From Brevibacterium jeotgali (GTDB lineage Bacteria; Actinomycetota; Actinomycetes; Actinomycetales; Brevibacteriaceae): DNA of 64,000 nucleotides. The stretch lies in NCBI RefSeq assembly GCF_900169175.1, contig NZ_FXZM01000013.1:1-64000 (forward strand), in the 5' to 3' direction. The position numbers were made by a program, and so were the translations under genes. Below, piece by piece: positions 17,054 to 25,240 of the stretch. A model generated the notes under the pieces. That model searched no databases. It had not been told where the DNA came from and saw only the letters and a program-made list of their open reading frames with translations. Each line of letters begins with the position of its first letter. Within the stretch, counting starts at the first letter, position 1.

Positions 17054-17683
17054 GTGACTCCACGACGCCCCTCGCCGCTCCGCGGCCGGAAGCCCACGAA
17101 GGACGACCTCGCACAGGTGGACACCGCTGCTCCGGACGGGGTCGATGACGTCCTCCCCCACGATCCGGCAGAACGGCTGCGACTCCTCATCGTCGGCGTG
17201 AACCCGGGCCTCTGGACGGCTGCGGTGAACGCGCCGTTCGCCCGTCCGGGCAACCGCTTCTGGCCGTCGCTGCACCGCGCCGGTCTCACCGACCACCAGA
17301 TCGATGCCTCGCTTGGCCTGACTGACGACGACGAGCAGCATCTGCTGTCACGCGGCATCGGCATCACCAACCTCACGGGACGCCCCACCGTGCGCGCGGA
17401 TCAGCTCAGCCGGACGGAGCTGCGCGAGGCCGGCCGCCGGCTGGTCGAGCGTGCGGAGATCCTGCGGCCCGGCGCCGTCGCGGTCGCCGGCATCACCGCA
17501 TTCCGCACGGCGTTCACGCTGCCGAAGGCGGTTCTGGGCCCGCAGGACCCGGACGACGTGCCCGGCTGGCCGGACGGCGTCCCCCTGTGGGTCGTCCCCC
17601 AGCCCAGCGGACTCAACGCGCATGAGAACATCGACACCCTCGCTGCGAAGTGGCGTGCGGTGTGGGAGAACGCGGGACCCTGA
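17054..17683 (+). CDS. mug: G/U mismatch-specific uracil-DNA glycosylase
   Basis: A 209-residue DNA repair glycosylase of the Mug/TDG family that excises uracil and related bases opposite guanine. The active-site strand reads LIVGVNPGLWTAAVNAPFA, containing the GxNPG motif with Asn in the catalytic position. The second DNA-wedge motif is VVPQPSGLNAH near the end. GTG at 17054 is used, and GTG at 17048 is equally possible; neither has a clear ribosome-binding site. It is convergent with the merR gene, 7 bases apart. Confidence 0.88.
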   Translation: MTPRRPSPLRGRKPTKDDLAQVDTAAPDGVDDVLPHDPAERLRLLIVGVNPGLWTAAVNAPFARPGNRFWPSLHRAGLTDHQIDASLGLTDDDEQHLLSRGIGITNLTGRPTVRADQLSRTELREAGRRLVERAEILRPGAVAVAGITAFRTAFTLPKAVLGPQDPDDVPGWPDGVPLWVVPQPSGLNAHENIDTLAAKWRAVWENAGP

Positions 17684-17690
17684 AGCGCTC

Positions 17691-18059
17691 TCAGCCCAGT
17701 CTGGTCCGGAGGATCCCCAGGAACTCGTCAGCGCGCTCGACCTGGCGGGCGAGCTTCTCCCGCCTGATGCGAGCGTCCTCCAGCAGCGCCTCGAGCGTGC
17801 CCCGCGCATCGCTGCGCTGCTGTGTCGGAGCATCGCTCTCCACGATGTCGAGCAGTGCGAGGAGCTCACCCATCTCAGCCGTCGAATAGTTGAGCGCCTT
17901 CATGCGCCGAATGGTCATCAGACGGCGGAAGTCGTCATCCGTGTAGACGCGGAATCCGCCCTCGGTCCGGCCCGTGGCGGGGATCAGCCCGATGTCCTCG
18001 TAGTGCCGCAGGGTCCGCGACGACAGACCGGACTTCTCCGCCATTTCGCCGATGTGCAC
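17691..18059 (-). CDS. MerR family transcriptional regulator
   Basis: A 122-residue MerR-type activator/repressor. The winged helix-turn-helix is at the N-terminus (HIGEMAEKSGLSSRTLRHYE, then GLI and GGFRVYTDDD), and a dimerisation coiled coil occupies residues about 75-118. There is no cysteine signature for metal or redox sensing, so the inducer is unknown. The GTG start has GGACGGAG upstream. It is transcribed divergently from the SulP transporter, with a 25-bp dyad between them, which suggests that it controls that transporter and itself. Confidence 0.88.
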   Translation of the reverse strand: MHIGEMAEKSGLSSRTLRHYEDIGLIPATGRTEGGFRVYTDDDFRRLMTIRRMKALNYSTAEMGELLALLDIVESDAPTQQRSDARGTLEALLEDARIRREKLARQVERADEFLGILRTRLG

Positions 18060-18129
18060 GCACAGCTCCGTCCCGCAGGTTCTCCAGTGAATGGGGGCTC
18101 CAGTGCCGTTGGCCCGCAGCCGCCCAGGT

Positions 18130-18160
18130 TTGCAACGACTCTAACGCAGCGTTAATGTCG
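18130..18160 (+). promoter_or_regulatory. dyad operator in the merR-sulP divergent promoter region
   Basis: The sequence from 18136 to 18160 is a nearly perfect inverted repeat: CGAC, two bases, TAACGC, a central A at 18148, GCGTTA, two bases, GTCG. TTGCAA at 18130-18135 and TAATGT at 18153-18158, 17 bases apart, could be the -35 and -10 boxes for sulP. The dyad then fills the spacer, which is the placement expected for a MerR-family protein. Confidence 0.65.
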
Positions 18161-18230
18161 GCACTGAACCCTGACACTCCGTGAAGGATCGTGTCGGGCC
18201 GCCCCTCTCTTCTCGCCCCCAGGAGTCACT

Positions 18231-19760
18231 GTGTCCACGGCCCTGCCGTCCACCGCCGAACCCGCGCCGCCATCGCCCGATGAGCGCCAGTCCGTTCGCC
18301 TCACCCTGAAGCGCCCCGCCTGGCTCAAGACGGAGATCCTCGGCGGCCTCGTCGTCGCGCTCGCGCTGATCCCCGAAGCGATCGCCTTCTCCGTCATCGC
18401 GGGCGTCGACCCCCGCATGGGACTGTTCGCCTCCTTCACGATGGCCGTGACCACCGCGATCCTCGGCGGCCGGCCGGCGATGATCTCCGCCGCCACCGGC
18501 GCGGTCGCACTCGTCATCGCCCCCCTCGTGGCGTCGCACGGAACGGACTACTTCATCGTCGCGGTCATCCTCGCCGGCGTCTTCCAGGTCGTCCTGGCGC
18601 TCGTCGGCGCCGCGCGCCTCATGCGCTTCATCCCCCGGCAGGTGATGGTGGGCTTCGTCAACGCCCTCGCCATCCTGATCTTCATGTCCCAGGTGCCGGA
18701 ACTGATCGGGGTGCCGTGGCTGGTCTACCCGCTGTGCCTGCTGGGACTCCTCATCGTGTTCCTGCTGCCGAAGGTCACCTCCGTGGTCCCCGCACCGCTG
18801 GTCGCGATCGTCGTGCTGACTCTGCTCGTCGTGGCGTTCGCGTGGGACGTGCCGAACGTCGGCGACAAGGGCGAACTGCCGGAGTCGCTGCCCTCGCTCT
18901 TCCTCCCCGCTGTGCCGCTGCACCTGGAGACGCTGCGGATCATCGCACCGTACGCGCTGGCGATGGCAGTCGTCGGGCTCCTCGAATCACTCATGACCGC
19001 GAAGCTGGTCGATGACGTGACCGACACGCACTCGAACAAGACCCGCGAATCATGGGCGCAGGGAGTCGCCAACATCGTGACGGGCCTCTTCGGCGGCATG
19101 GGCGGCTGCGCCATGATCGGCCAGACCATGATCAACGTGAAGGCCTCCGGAGCCCGCACCCGCATCTCCACCTTCTGCGCCGGCGTCTTCCTGCTGATCC
19201 TCGTCGTCGCCCTGGGCGACATCGTCGCGCTCATCCCGATGGCCGCCCTGGTGGCGATCATGCTCTTCGTGTCCTGGGCGACGTTCGACTGGCACTCCAT
19301 CCGCCCCAGCACACTGGGACGGATGCCGAAATCGGAGACCACGGTCATGCTCGTGACCGTCGTCGCGACCGTGTGGACGCACAACCTGGCGATCGGCGTG
19401 GCGCTGGGCGTGCTCGTCGCGATGGTGGCGTTCGCCAATCGCGTGGCGCACTTCGTCCGCGTCGACCGCCGCCTCGTCGAGGAGGACGGTCGCCCCACTG
19501 CGCGCTACACCGTCGAGGGCGAGCTGTTCTTCGCCTCGTCCAACGACCTCTACACGATGTTCCACTACGCGGAGGACCCCGACCGCGTCGTCATCGACAT
19601 GGATCGGTCCCACCTGTGGGATGCCTCGACCATCGCAGCCCTCGATTCGGTGACGGACAAGTACGACAGCTACGGCAAGCACGTCGACGTCGTCGGCCTC
19701 AACGACGCCAGCCGCCGCATGCGCGTCCGACTCGGAGGCCTCGCCAGAACCGGCGAGTGA
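18231..19760 (+). CDS. SulP family anion transporter with STAS domain
   Basis: A 509-residue membrane transporter. The N-terminal 380 residues contain the SulP core, with GGLVVALALIPEAIAFSVIAG and the repeat VNALAILIFMSQ. A cytoplasmic STAS domain follows (about 395-500, YTVEGELFFASSNDLY and VVIDMDRSHLWDASTIAAL). Substrates in the family include sulfate, bicarbonate and dicarboxylates, and the sequence does not decide between them. GTG 18231 has AGGAGTCACT just upstream. The divergent merR gene is the probable regulator. Confidence 0.9.
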   Translation: MSTALPSTAEPAPPSPDERQSVRLTLKRPAWLKTEILGGLVVALALIPEAIAFSVIAGVDPRMGLFASFTMAVTTAILGGRPAMISAATGAVALVIAPLVASHGTDYFIVAVILAGVFQVVLALVGAARLMRFIPRQVMVGFVNALAILIFMSQVPELIGVPWLVYPLCLLGLLIVFLLPKVTSVVPAPLVAIVVLTLLVVAFAWDVPNVGDKGELPESLPSLFLPAVPLHLETLRIIAPYALAMAVVGLLESLMTAKLVDDVTDTHSNKTRESWAQGVANIVTGLFGGMGGCAMIGQTMINVKASGARTRISTFCAGVFLLILVVALGDIVALIPMAALVAIMLFVSWATFDWHSIRPSTLGRMPKSETTVMLVTVVATVWTHNLAIGVALGVLVAMVAFANRVAHFVRVDRRLVEEDGRPTARYTVEGELFFASSNDLYTMFHYAEDPDRVVIDMDRSHLWDASTIAALDSVTDKYDSYGKHVDVVGLNDASRRMRVRLGGLARTGE

Positions 19761-19802
19761 CATCGGGCCCATCGCCGAGGCCGCGGCCGGGCCCGTGCGT
19801 GG

Positions 19803-19832
19803 CCCGGGACTGGTCCCGGGAACGGTCCCGGG
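19803..19832. terminator. inverted repeat between convergent genes
   Basis: CCCGGGAC at 19803-19810 pairs with GTCCCGGG at 19813-19820, and a third copy, GTCCCGGG, lies at 19825-19832. Only eight bases separate it from the MFS stop and about 40 from the sulP stop, so it may end transcription from both sides. No T tract is seen. Confidence 0.5.
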
Positions 19833-19839
19833 CTCGGGA

Positions 19840-21027
19840 TCAGCCCAGCAGCCGGTTCTCGTAGGCGCGCCGCGCGACGACCACCCCACCGGTCAGCAGC
19901 AGAGCGACGGCTGCCGTGACCGCGAACAGGGCCATCCACCGCTGGGCGTCGGCCACCGCACCGCCCGCGGAGGCCCCCACCGCGCTGCCTGCGAACAGGC
20001 ACCCCGCGAACAGCGCCACCACAGTCCCCCGCGCCTGCGGAAGGACCCCGGTCACCCACGTCTGCAGCGAGGAGTGCAGGAACGACCAGGTCACTCCCAG
20101 CAGCAGTGCGGTGACGACCACCGTCGCGATCGACACGTGCACGGCCAGCAGTGCGTATCCGGCCGCGGCGGCGACCCCGCCGATGGCCATGAGACCCGGC
20201 ATGGGCAGGTGCCGTGAGACGGGCCGGACCATTCGGCTGGTCACGACGACCGCCAGGCCGTAGGCGGCGGTCGCCAGCCCCGCCCCCACTGCGCCGATAC
20301 CCTGCGACTGCAGGGCCGGGGCCAGCAGCGTGAGAACCCCCAGCACGACGGCGCCCTCGACGAAGGCCAGCCCGACCACCACGAGCACCCACCGGTTCCG
20401 CACAGCACTCCGGACGGTCGCCACGAGCCCCGCCTGCGCCTCGCGCGGTGGTTCGTACAGGCGACCCAGCCCGATCGCGCAGCCGATGGCCAGCACGGCC
20501 GGGACTGCGAACACCCACCGCCAGTGCGCGAGTTCGCCGAGCATCCCGGCGAGCGCGGTGGCAAGCGCGGTGCCGACGGCGATCGCGGCCATGAGATCGG
20601 CCAGCGCCGGCTGTCGGTGGGCCTCGTCCACCGTGTCGCCCACATAGGTCAGCGACGCCGGGACCACTGCTCCGAAGAACGCTCCGGCGAACGAGCGGGC
20701 GATCACCAGCGTCGCGAGGTCGGGGGCGAGCGCGGAGACCACCCCGGCGGCCGCCGCCGCGAAGAGCGTCGCGCGCATGAGGCGGATACGACCGAAGCGG
20801 TCGGAGAGGACGCCCCACACGGGCTGGCTGAGGCCGTAGGCGAGGAAGTAGGCGCTCGCGATCGTGAGGCTCTCCGCCAGAGTGGCGCCCAGATCGACTG
20901 CGACGAGGACCAGCAGAGGACTGATCGCGAAGCGGTCGAGGCTGCTGACGAAGGCGGCGGCGGAGACGGACGCCGGCGGACGGGTGGGGCCCTGCGGGGC
21001 GTCAGCAGGAAGGTCGGCAGAGCTCAC
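19840..21027 (-). CDS. MFS transporter
   Basis: A 395-residue, twelve-helix major facilitator protein. The A-motif between helices 2 and 3 reads GVLSDRFGRIRLMRATL, and a second-half equivalent is present as SRMVRPVSRHLP. The first loop and PASLTYVGDTVDEAHR fit the drug-H+ antiporter group, but the substrate is unknown. The start is a GTG. The zinc-finger/TetR regulator gene lies 26 bases upstream on the same strand, so the regulator and transporter are probably one operon. Confidence 0.82.
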   Translation of the reverse strand: MSSADLPADAPQGPTRPPASVSAAAFVSSLDRFAISPLLVLVAVDLGATLAESLTIASAYFLAYGLSQPVWGVLSDRFGRIRLMRATLFAAAAAGVVSALAPDLATLVIARSFAGAFFGAVVPASLTYVGDTVDEAHRQPALADLMAAIAVGTALATALAGMLGELAHWRWVFAVPAVLAIGCAIGLGRLYEPPREAQAGLVATVRSAVRNRWVLVVVGLAFVEGAVVLGVLTLLAPALQSQGIGAVGAGLATAAYGLAVVVTSRMVRPVSRHLPMPGLMAIGGVAAAAGYALLAVHVSIATVVVTALLLGVTWSFLHSSLQTWVTGVLPQARGTVVALFAGCLFAGSAVGASAGGAVADAQRWMALFAVTAAVALLLTGGVVVARRAYENRLLG

Positions 21028-21053
21028 GAGGCCTCACTGTACGCGGGCCGGAG

Positions 21054-21866
21054 TCACAGGGACCGGTCCGATGCGGTGAGCCCGCGGATGATCCGGGGCA
21101 GGCCGGCGCGGAACGTCGCATCAGCATCGAAGGCGTCTGCGGATCGGGTGTCCCCCAGCGTCGCGAGCCACGGATGCCTCGTCGTCGCCCCGGTGCGGTC
21201 GAGCGCGCGGAACTGGTCGAGCCACCAGGCGCGATAGCTGGTCTCCGTCCTGCCGGTCTCCTGCTCCTCTGCGACGACCAGCGTCGCCATCCCCTGAATG
21301 TACGCGCTCAGGGCGAGGTACCGGCCGAACGCCTCCTCACGGACGATCCCCAGCTCCGTGAAGGCCGCGATGACCGCCTCCGCCTGCGCCAGCACGGCCG
21401 GGACGAGCGGCGGTCGGGTCGTCGTCATCACCTCGACCAGCCACGGGTGCGCGCGATACGCCTGCCATTCTGCGAGGGCCAACCGTGCCAGCACGTCGAC
21501 GAGCGCCTCGCCGTCGGCGCGGCCGCTCGCATCCGCCGGCCCGCCGAAGACACGCTGCACCATGAGTGCGACGAGGCGGTCCCGGCTGCCGAGGTCGCGC
21601 TGCAGCGTCACCAGTGCCTGCCCCCGGCGGTGGGCGAGACTGCGCAGCGTGAGCGCGTGGATCCCCTGGTCGTCCGCCAGGCCGATGGCATCGTCGACGA
21701 GGGACTCCTCCCCTGCCGCTGCCGAGGTCCCGGTCCGGACCGCGCTCAGCCGGCCCTCATCACGGCGGCGCCGATAGGCCCGCGCCTGGCAGGAGCGCGA
21801 GCAGTACGTCCGCGGCCGGCCCGTGCGCCCACGGTCCACGCCCTCCCCACACATGGGACACACCAT
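21054..21866 (-). CDS. TetR-type regulator with N-terminal zinc finger
   Basis: The 270-residue protein starts with a CxxC...CxxxC zinc knuckle (Cys 3, 6, 22 and 26, followed by RAYRRRR), of the short type found in DNA-binding proteins with a GRPRTYCSRSCQARAYR motif. A TetR-like HTH follows at about residues 45-95 (VDDAIGLADDQGIHALTLRSLAHRRGQ), then a ligand-binding helical domain (LVDVLARLALAEWQAYRAHPWL) of the tetracycline-repressor C type. ATG 21866 is preferred because AAAGG lies upstream. It precedes the MFS gene and is divergent from the acetyltransferase gene. Confidence 0.8.
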   Translation of the reverse strand: MVCPMCGEGVDRGRTGRPRTYCSRSCQARAYRRRRDEGRLSAVRTGTSAAAGEESLVDDAIGLADDQGIHALTLRSLAHRRGQALVTLQRDLGSRDRLVALMVQRVFGGPADASGRADGEALVDVLARLALAEWQAYRAHPWLVEVMTTTRPPLVPAVLAQAEAVIAAFTELGIVREEAFGRYLALSAYIQGMATLVVAEEQETGRTETSYRAWWLDQFRALDRTGATTRHPWLATLGDTRSADAFDADATFRAGLPRIIRGLTASDRSL

Positions 21867-21986
21867 CTCCCGGCCTTTCGTCACAGACTCCGTGTGATGC
21901 AACCACTGTAGGCCGTCGCCCCGCGACCGGGATGCTGATCATGCACAGAGTCCGCGTACTCCCCCACCCCGACGAAGGAGACCCGC

Positions 21987-22610
21987 ATGCACACGCCCCG
22001 CTTCACCACCCGCACGGCCGGCCCGGACGACCTCGCGATCGTCCTGGAACTCAGCCTCGAGGCGTTCGTCGATGAGGCGGTCCTCGCCTGGGCCATGCCG
22101 GACCCCGCAGACCGCGAGGCGCACATGCGCAAGTCATTCAGTGCGTCACTCGCGGCGGCCATCGGGATCGGAGCGGTGCTCCTCGCGTTCGACCGCGACG
22201 GAACGGCCGTGGCCGTGTCGATCTGGGTTCCCCGCGACGGGGCCGGCCAAGAAGCGGGCGCCGAAGAGGAGGCAGGGGCGGACGAATGGACGGACGATCC
22301 GGTGCAGCGGCGGTTGGCGATCGTCGAGGCCGCGACGGAGGCGCGGGTGCCGGACCAGGCGCACCTGCACCTCTCCGCGATGGCGACGCGGCCGCAGAGC
22401 CGCGGGCTGGGAGCGGGCACGGTGCTGCTCGACGCCGGACTGGATCACGCACGCTCCCGCGGCCTGCCCCTCTATCTGGAGGCGTCCGACGACGACAACC
22501 GCAGGCTCTACGCTCGGCGAGGATTCCGGGACCTCGGCGACGGGATCGTCCTGCCGGAGCAGGGCCCGGTGCTGCAGCCGATGTGGCGCGAGCACGACGG
22601 CGTGCGATGA
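21987..22610 (+). CDS. GNAT family N-acetyltransferase
   Basis: A 207-residue acetyl-CoA-dependent acyltransferase. The acetyl-CoA loop region appears as LHLSAMATRPQSRGLGAGTVLLDAGLDHA, with the R/Q-x-x-G-x-G/A pattern in SRGLGAG. The last part, LEASDDDNRRLYARRGF, is the usual GNAT motif B. An Ala/Glu-rich insertion (QEAGAEEEAGADEW) lies before the core. AAGGAG precedes the ATG. It is divergent from the zinc-finger/TetR gene. Confidence 0.85.
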   Translation: MHTPRFTTRTAGPDDLAIVLELSLEAFVDEAVLAWAMPDPADREAHMRKSFSASLAAAIGIGAVLLAFDRDGTAVAVSIWVPRDGAGQEAGAEEEAGADEWTDDPVQRRLAIVEAATEARVPDQAHLHLSAMATRPQSRGLGAGTVLLDAGLDHARSRGLPLYLEASDDDNRRLYARRGFRDLGDGIVLPEQGPVLQPMWREHDGVR

Positions 22611-22689
22611 GCCGCGCTGGCCGCGGGTGAGGCGGTGCCAGCCGCGGGTGAGGCGGTGCTGGCCGCGGCAACGGCCGCGCCGGCCGTGC
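22611..22689. repeat. short intergenic tandem repeats
   Basis: The gap between the convergent acetyltransferase and CNNM genes holds two near-identical units built on CCGCGGGTGAGGCGGTGC and a third partial unit ending in CCGCGGCAACGGCCGCG. It can fold into GC-rich hairpins and may act as a terminator. No coding potential is evident. Confidence 0.5.
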
Positions 22690-23715
22690 TCACGCCGGGT
22701 CGTCGCCGGTCTCGCGAGGAACGATGTGCTCGAGGAGGTCGTTGACGGTCACCACTCCGGCGAGCCGGTGGCCGTCCATCACCACTGCGAGCTGCCTGCC
22801 CTCCCGCCTCATCGTGGTGAGAGCGTCGTGGAGGCGGACATCGGTGCCGAAGACCGGGCCGCCGTGGGCGAAGTCCTCGGCCGGGGCCTCGGGATCGACC
22901 AGCAGGGTGTCGCGGACGTGGACGACGACGGGTACGGAACCGTCCTCCGTCTCCACGAGGACGCGCAGGTGGCCGGTCCGCTGCACGGCCTCCTGCACGT
23001 CCCGCACAGTGGCGCCGGCCGGCACACCGGTGGGCGCGCTGCGGCCGGCCAGGATGTCGTCGAGCACCAGCGATTCGAACGACAGGGCGTGCGTCATCGG
23101 CCCGTGGATCGACCGATCGAGCGTGCCGGAGCGGGCGGACAGCTCCACCAGCTGACGGATCGTGTCCGCATCGCGACCGCCGATCGCCGCCCGCTCCACG
23201 GGTTCGACCCCGCTGGCGGCCACGAGGCGGTTGGCCATCCCGTTGACCCATACGAGCAGCGGGCGCAGGGACGCGACGAGCACTCCGGCCGGGACGCCGA
23301 CGGCCTTCGCCGCGACCTCCGGATGGGCGATCGCCCACGACTTCGGCGCCATCTCCCCGACCACCAGGTGCAGGAACGTGACGAAGAGGAGGGACACGAC
23401 GAAGGAGCTCACGTCCGCGATGCCCAGCGGCAGACCGATGGCCTCCAGCGCCGGGGTGAGCATGGCGTCGACCGCCGGCTTCGTCACCGCACCCAGTGCG
23501 AACGTGCAGGCGGTGATCCCGAACTGCGCGGCGGCGAGCATCATCGTCAGCTCGTTCATCCCGCGCAGCGCGGCCCGTGCCGTCCGGCTGGTCGCCGCGT
23601 CCTCCTCGAGACGGTGACGGCGGGCGCCCAGCAGGGCGAACTCGATGACGACGAAGAACGCGCTCAGCACGATGAGGCCGATGGTGGCGACCGCCACGAT
23701 CCACGGGTTGGTCAT
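22690..23715 (-). CDS. hemolysin family (CNNM/CBS) membrane protein, second of pair
   Basis: A 341-residue protein with the CNNM transmembrane domain (residues about 1-190, starting WIVAVATIGLIVLSAFFVVIE and including LHLVVGEMAPKSWAI) and a pair of CBS motifs (about 215-335). It lacks the C-terminal CorC_HlyC domain that its neighbour has. CNNM/CorC proteins are linked to Mg2+ export, and the hemolysin name is historical. The ATG overlaps the stop of the upstream paralogue (ATGA), so the pair is translationally coupled and may form a heterodimer. Confidence 0.82.
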   Translation of the reverse strand: MTNPWIVAVATIGLIVLSAFFVVIEFALLGARRHRLEEDAATSRTARAALRGMNELTMMLAAAQFGITACTFALGAVTKPAVDAMLTPALEAIGLPLGIADVSSFVVSLLFVTFLHLVVGEMAPKSWAIAHPEVAAKAVGVPAGVLVASLRPLLVWVNGMANRLVAASGVEPVERAAIGGRDADTIRQLVELSARSGTLDRSIHGPMTHALSFESLVLDDILAGRSAPTGVPAGATVRDVQEAVQRTGHLRVLVETEDGSVPVVVHVRDTLLVDPEAPAEDFAHGGPVFGTDVRLHDALTTMRREGRQLAVVMDGHRLAGVVTVNDLLEHIVPRETGDDPA

Positions 23716-25073
23716 CGGTCGTCACCCCCGTCCTCGTGCAGCTCCACGACCGTCTCCGACGGGACATGACTCTCGAGTCGGGCGACTTCGACGGTGAGGA
23801 ACCGCCGCGGGGGCTCGTCCTCCGCCAGCTCGGCCCCTTCGGGGTCGAGGTCGACACGGACCGAGTCCCCCGGCTCCGGAAGGTCGCCCAGCTCAGCGAT
23901 GACCAGTCCGGCGACCGTCTCATAGTCCCCGCGCGGAAGGCTGTGTCCGATGGCGCGCTCGACTTCATCCACGTGCACGTCGCCGGCCACGTTCCACACA
24001 CCGTCCTCGACGTGCTCGATCAGAGGCGTCGGTTCATCGTCGTGCTCGTCGGTCAGTTCGCCGGCGACCTCCTCGGCGAGGTCCTCGGCGGTGAGGATGC
24101 CGTCGAAGGATCCGTGCTCGTCGACCACGCAGACCAGTTCCTCGCCGATCGTGCGCAGTCGTTCCAGTGCGGTCGGCAGCGGCATGAGGCCGGGGAGCAC
24201 CGTGACGTCCCGCATGAGGTCCGCAGCGGTGCGCGAGGAGTCGGCGGCCAACGGGAGGACGTCGATGAGGTGGATGAGGCCCACCAGCTGCTCCTCCTGG
24301 ACCACGGGGTACCGGGTGTGGGCTCCTGCCATGCGGCGGCGGACCTCGGCGACAGGGGTGTCCGCCTGGACGACGTCCACGCGATTGCGCGGGATCATGG
24401 CGTGCTCGACGGTCCGGTGCGGGAAGTCGAGGATGCGGTCGAGGATGAGTGACATGTCCGCCGACAGATCGCCGCTGGACCGGGAGTCGCTCACGATGTG
24501 CTCCAGGTCCTGGGCGGTCGCGCTCTGGTCGATGTCCTCGATGGGCTCGATCCGCAGCAGTCTCAGCAGTAGGTTCGACGACCGGTCGAAGAAGGTGACG
24601 AGCCAGCCGAACAGGATCAGGTAGACGCGGGTGGGAGCGGCGAGGGCCTTGGCGAGGGGTTCCGGGTTCGCGATCGCGAGGTTCTTCGGATACAGCTCGC
24701 CGAAGAGCATCTGCACGATCGTCGACAGACCCAGTGCCAGCACGGTGCCGACGGAGATGCTGACCGCCGGGGGGATGCCGATGCCGTCGAAGAGCGCACC
24801 GAGCGCTTCGCCCACGAGCGGCTCTGCGACATAGCCGACGAGCAGGCCGGTCACCGTGATCCCGAGCTGCGCGCCGGACAGCATGAACGACGTGCGCTCC
24901 GTGATCCGCAGGGCGCTGCGCGCAGCGGAGTCGCCGGCATCCGCACTGGCCCGCAGCCGTACACGGTCCACCGACATGTAGGCGAACTCCTGGGCGACGA
25001 AGAAGCCGTTGGCCGCGATGATGGCGAGGATGACCAGGATCCCCACCAGCAGGAGGAGCAGGGCGGTCAGCAC
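23712..25073 (-). CDS. hemolysin family (CNNM/CBS/CorC) membrane protein, first of pair
   Basis: The 453-residue protein has the full domain order: CNNM membrane domain (residues about 1-200, with GYVAEPLVGEALG and FGELYPKNLAIANPE), two CBS motifs (about 215-330) and a C-terminal CorC_HlyC domain (about 355-440, DGVWNVAGDVHVDEVERAIGH). Its job is probably divalent cation, chiefly Mg2+, homeostasis. The start is GTG at 25071-25073. The upstream region contains a direct repeat at 25151-25178 that could be an operator. Confidence 0.82.
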   Translation of the reverse strand: MLTALLLLLVGILVILAIIAANGFFVAQEFAYMSVDRVRLRASADAGDSAARSALRITERTSFMLSGAQLGITVTGLLVGYVAEPLVGEALGALFDGIGIPPAVSISVGTVLALGLSTIVQMLFGELYPKNLAIANPEPLAKALAAPTRVYLILFGWLVTFFDRSSNLLLRLLRIEPIEDIDQSATAQDLEHIVSDSRSSGDLSADMSLILDRILDFPHRTVEHAMIPRNRVDVVQADTPVAEVRRRMAGAHTRYPVVQEEQLVGLIHLIDVLPLAADSSRTAADLMRDVTVLPGLMPLPTALERLRTIGEELVCVVDEHGSFDGILTAEDLAEEVAGELTDEHDDEPTPLIEHVEDGVWNVAGDVHVDEVERAIGHSLPRGDYETVAGLVIAELGDLPEPGDSVRVDLDPEGAELAEDEPPRRFLTVEVARLESHVPSETVVELHEDGGDDR

Positions 25074-25150
25074 GAGTGCCGCTCACCTGCTCGAGATGGG
25101 GGTTCGTCGCTCACTGCGATGCGCTGTCCTTCCGCGGTCGTCGACCCTTT

Positions 25151-25178
25151 TGAGGCAAGTACGTTGTGAGGCAAGTAT
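25151..25178. promoter_or_regulatory. direct repeat upstream of the CNNM/CBS operon
   Basis: TGAGGCAAGTA occurs at 25151-25161 and again at 25168-25178, 17 bases apart start to start. The pair lies about 80 bases before the CNNM/CBS operon start and in front of no other nearby gene start, so a regulator binding site is plausible. The regulator is unknown. Confidence 0.4.
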
Positions 25179-25240
25179 ACGAGGACCGTCGTGCCCACCA
25201 GTAGGCGCCGCCTTCGTCACTTCACCTCCATGCGCACTCC

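Noticed and set aside
22072..23769. 565-residue plus-strand open frame over the acetyltransferase and CNNM genes
   Set aside because: It crosses two genes on opposite strands and has random composition. It is a shadow.
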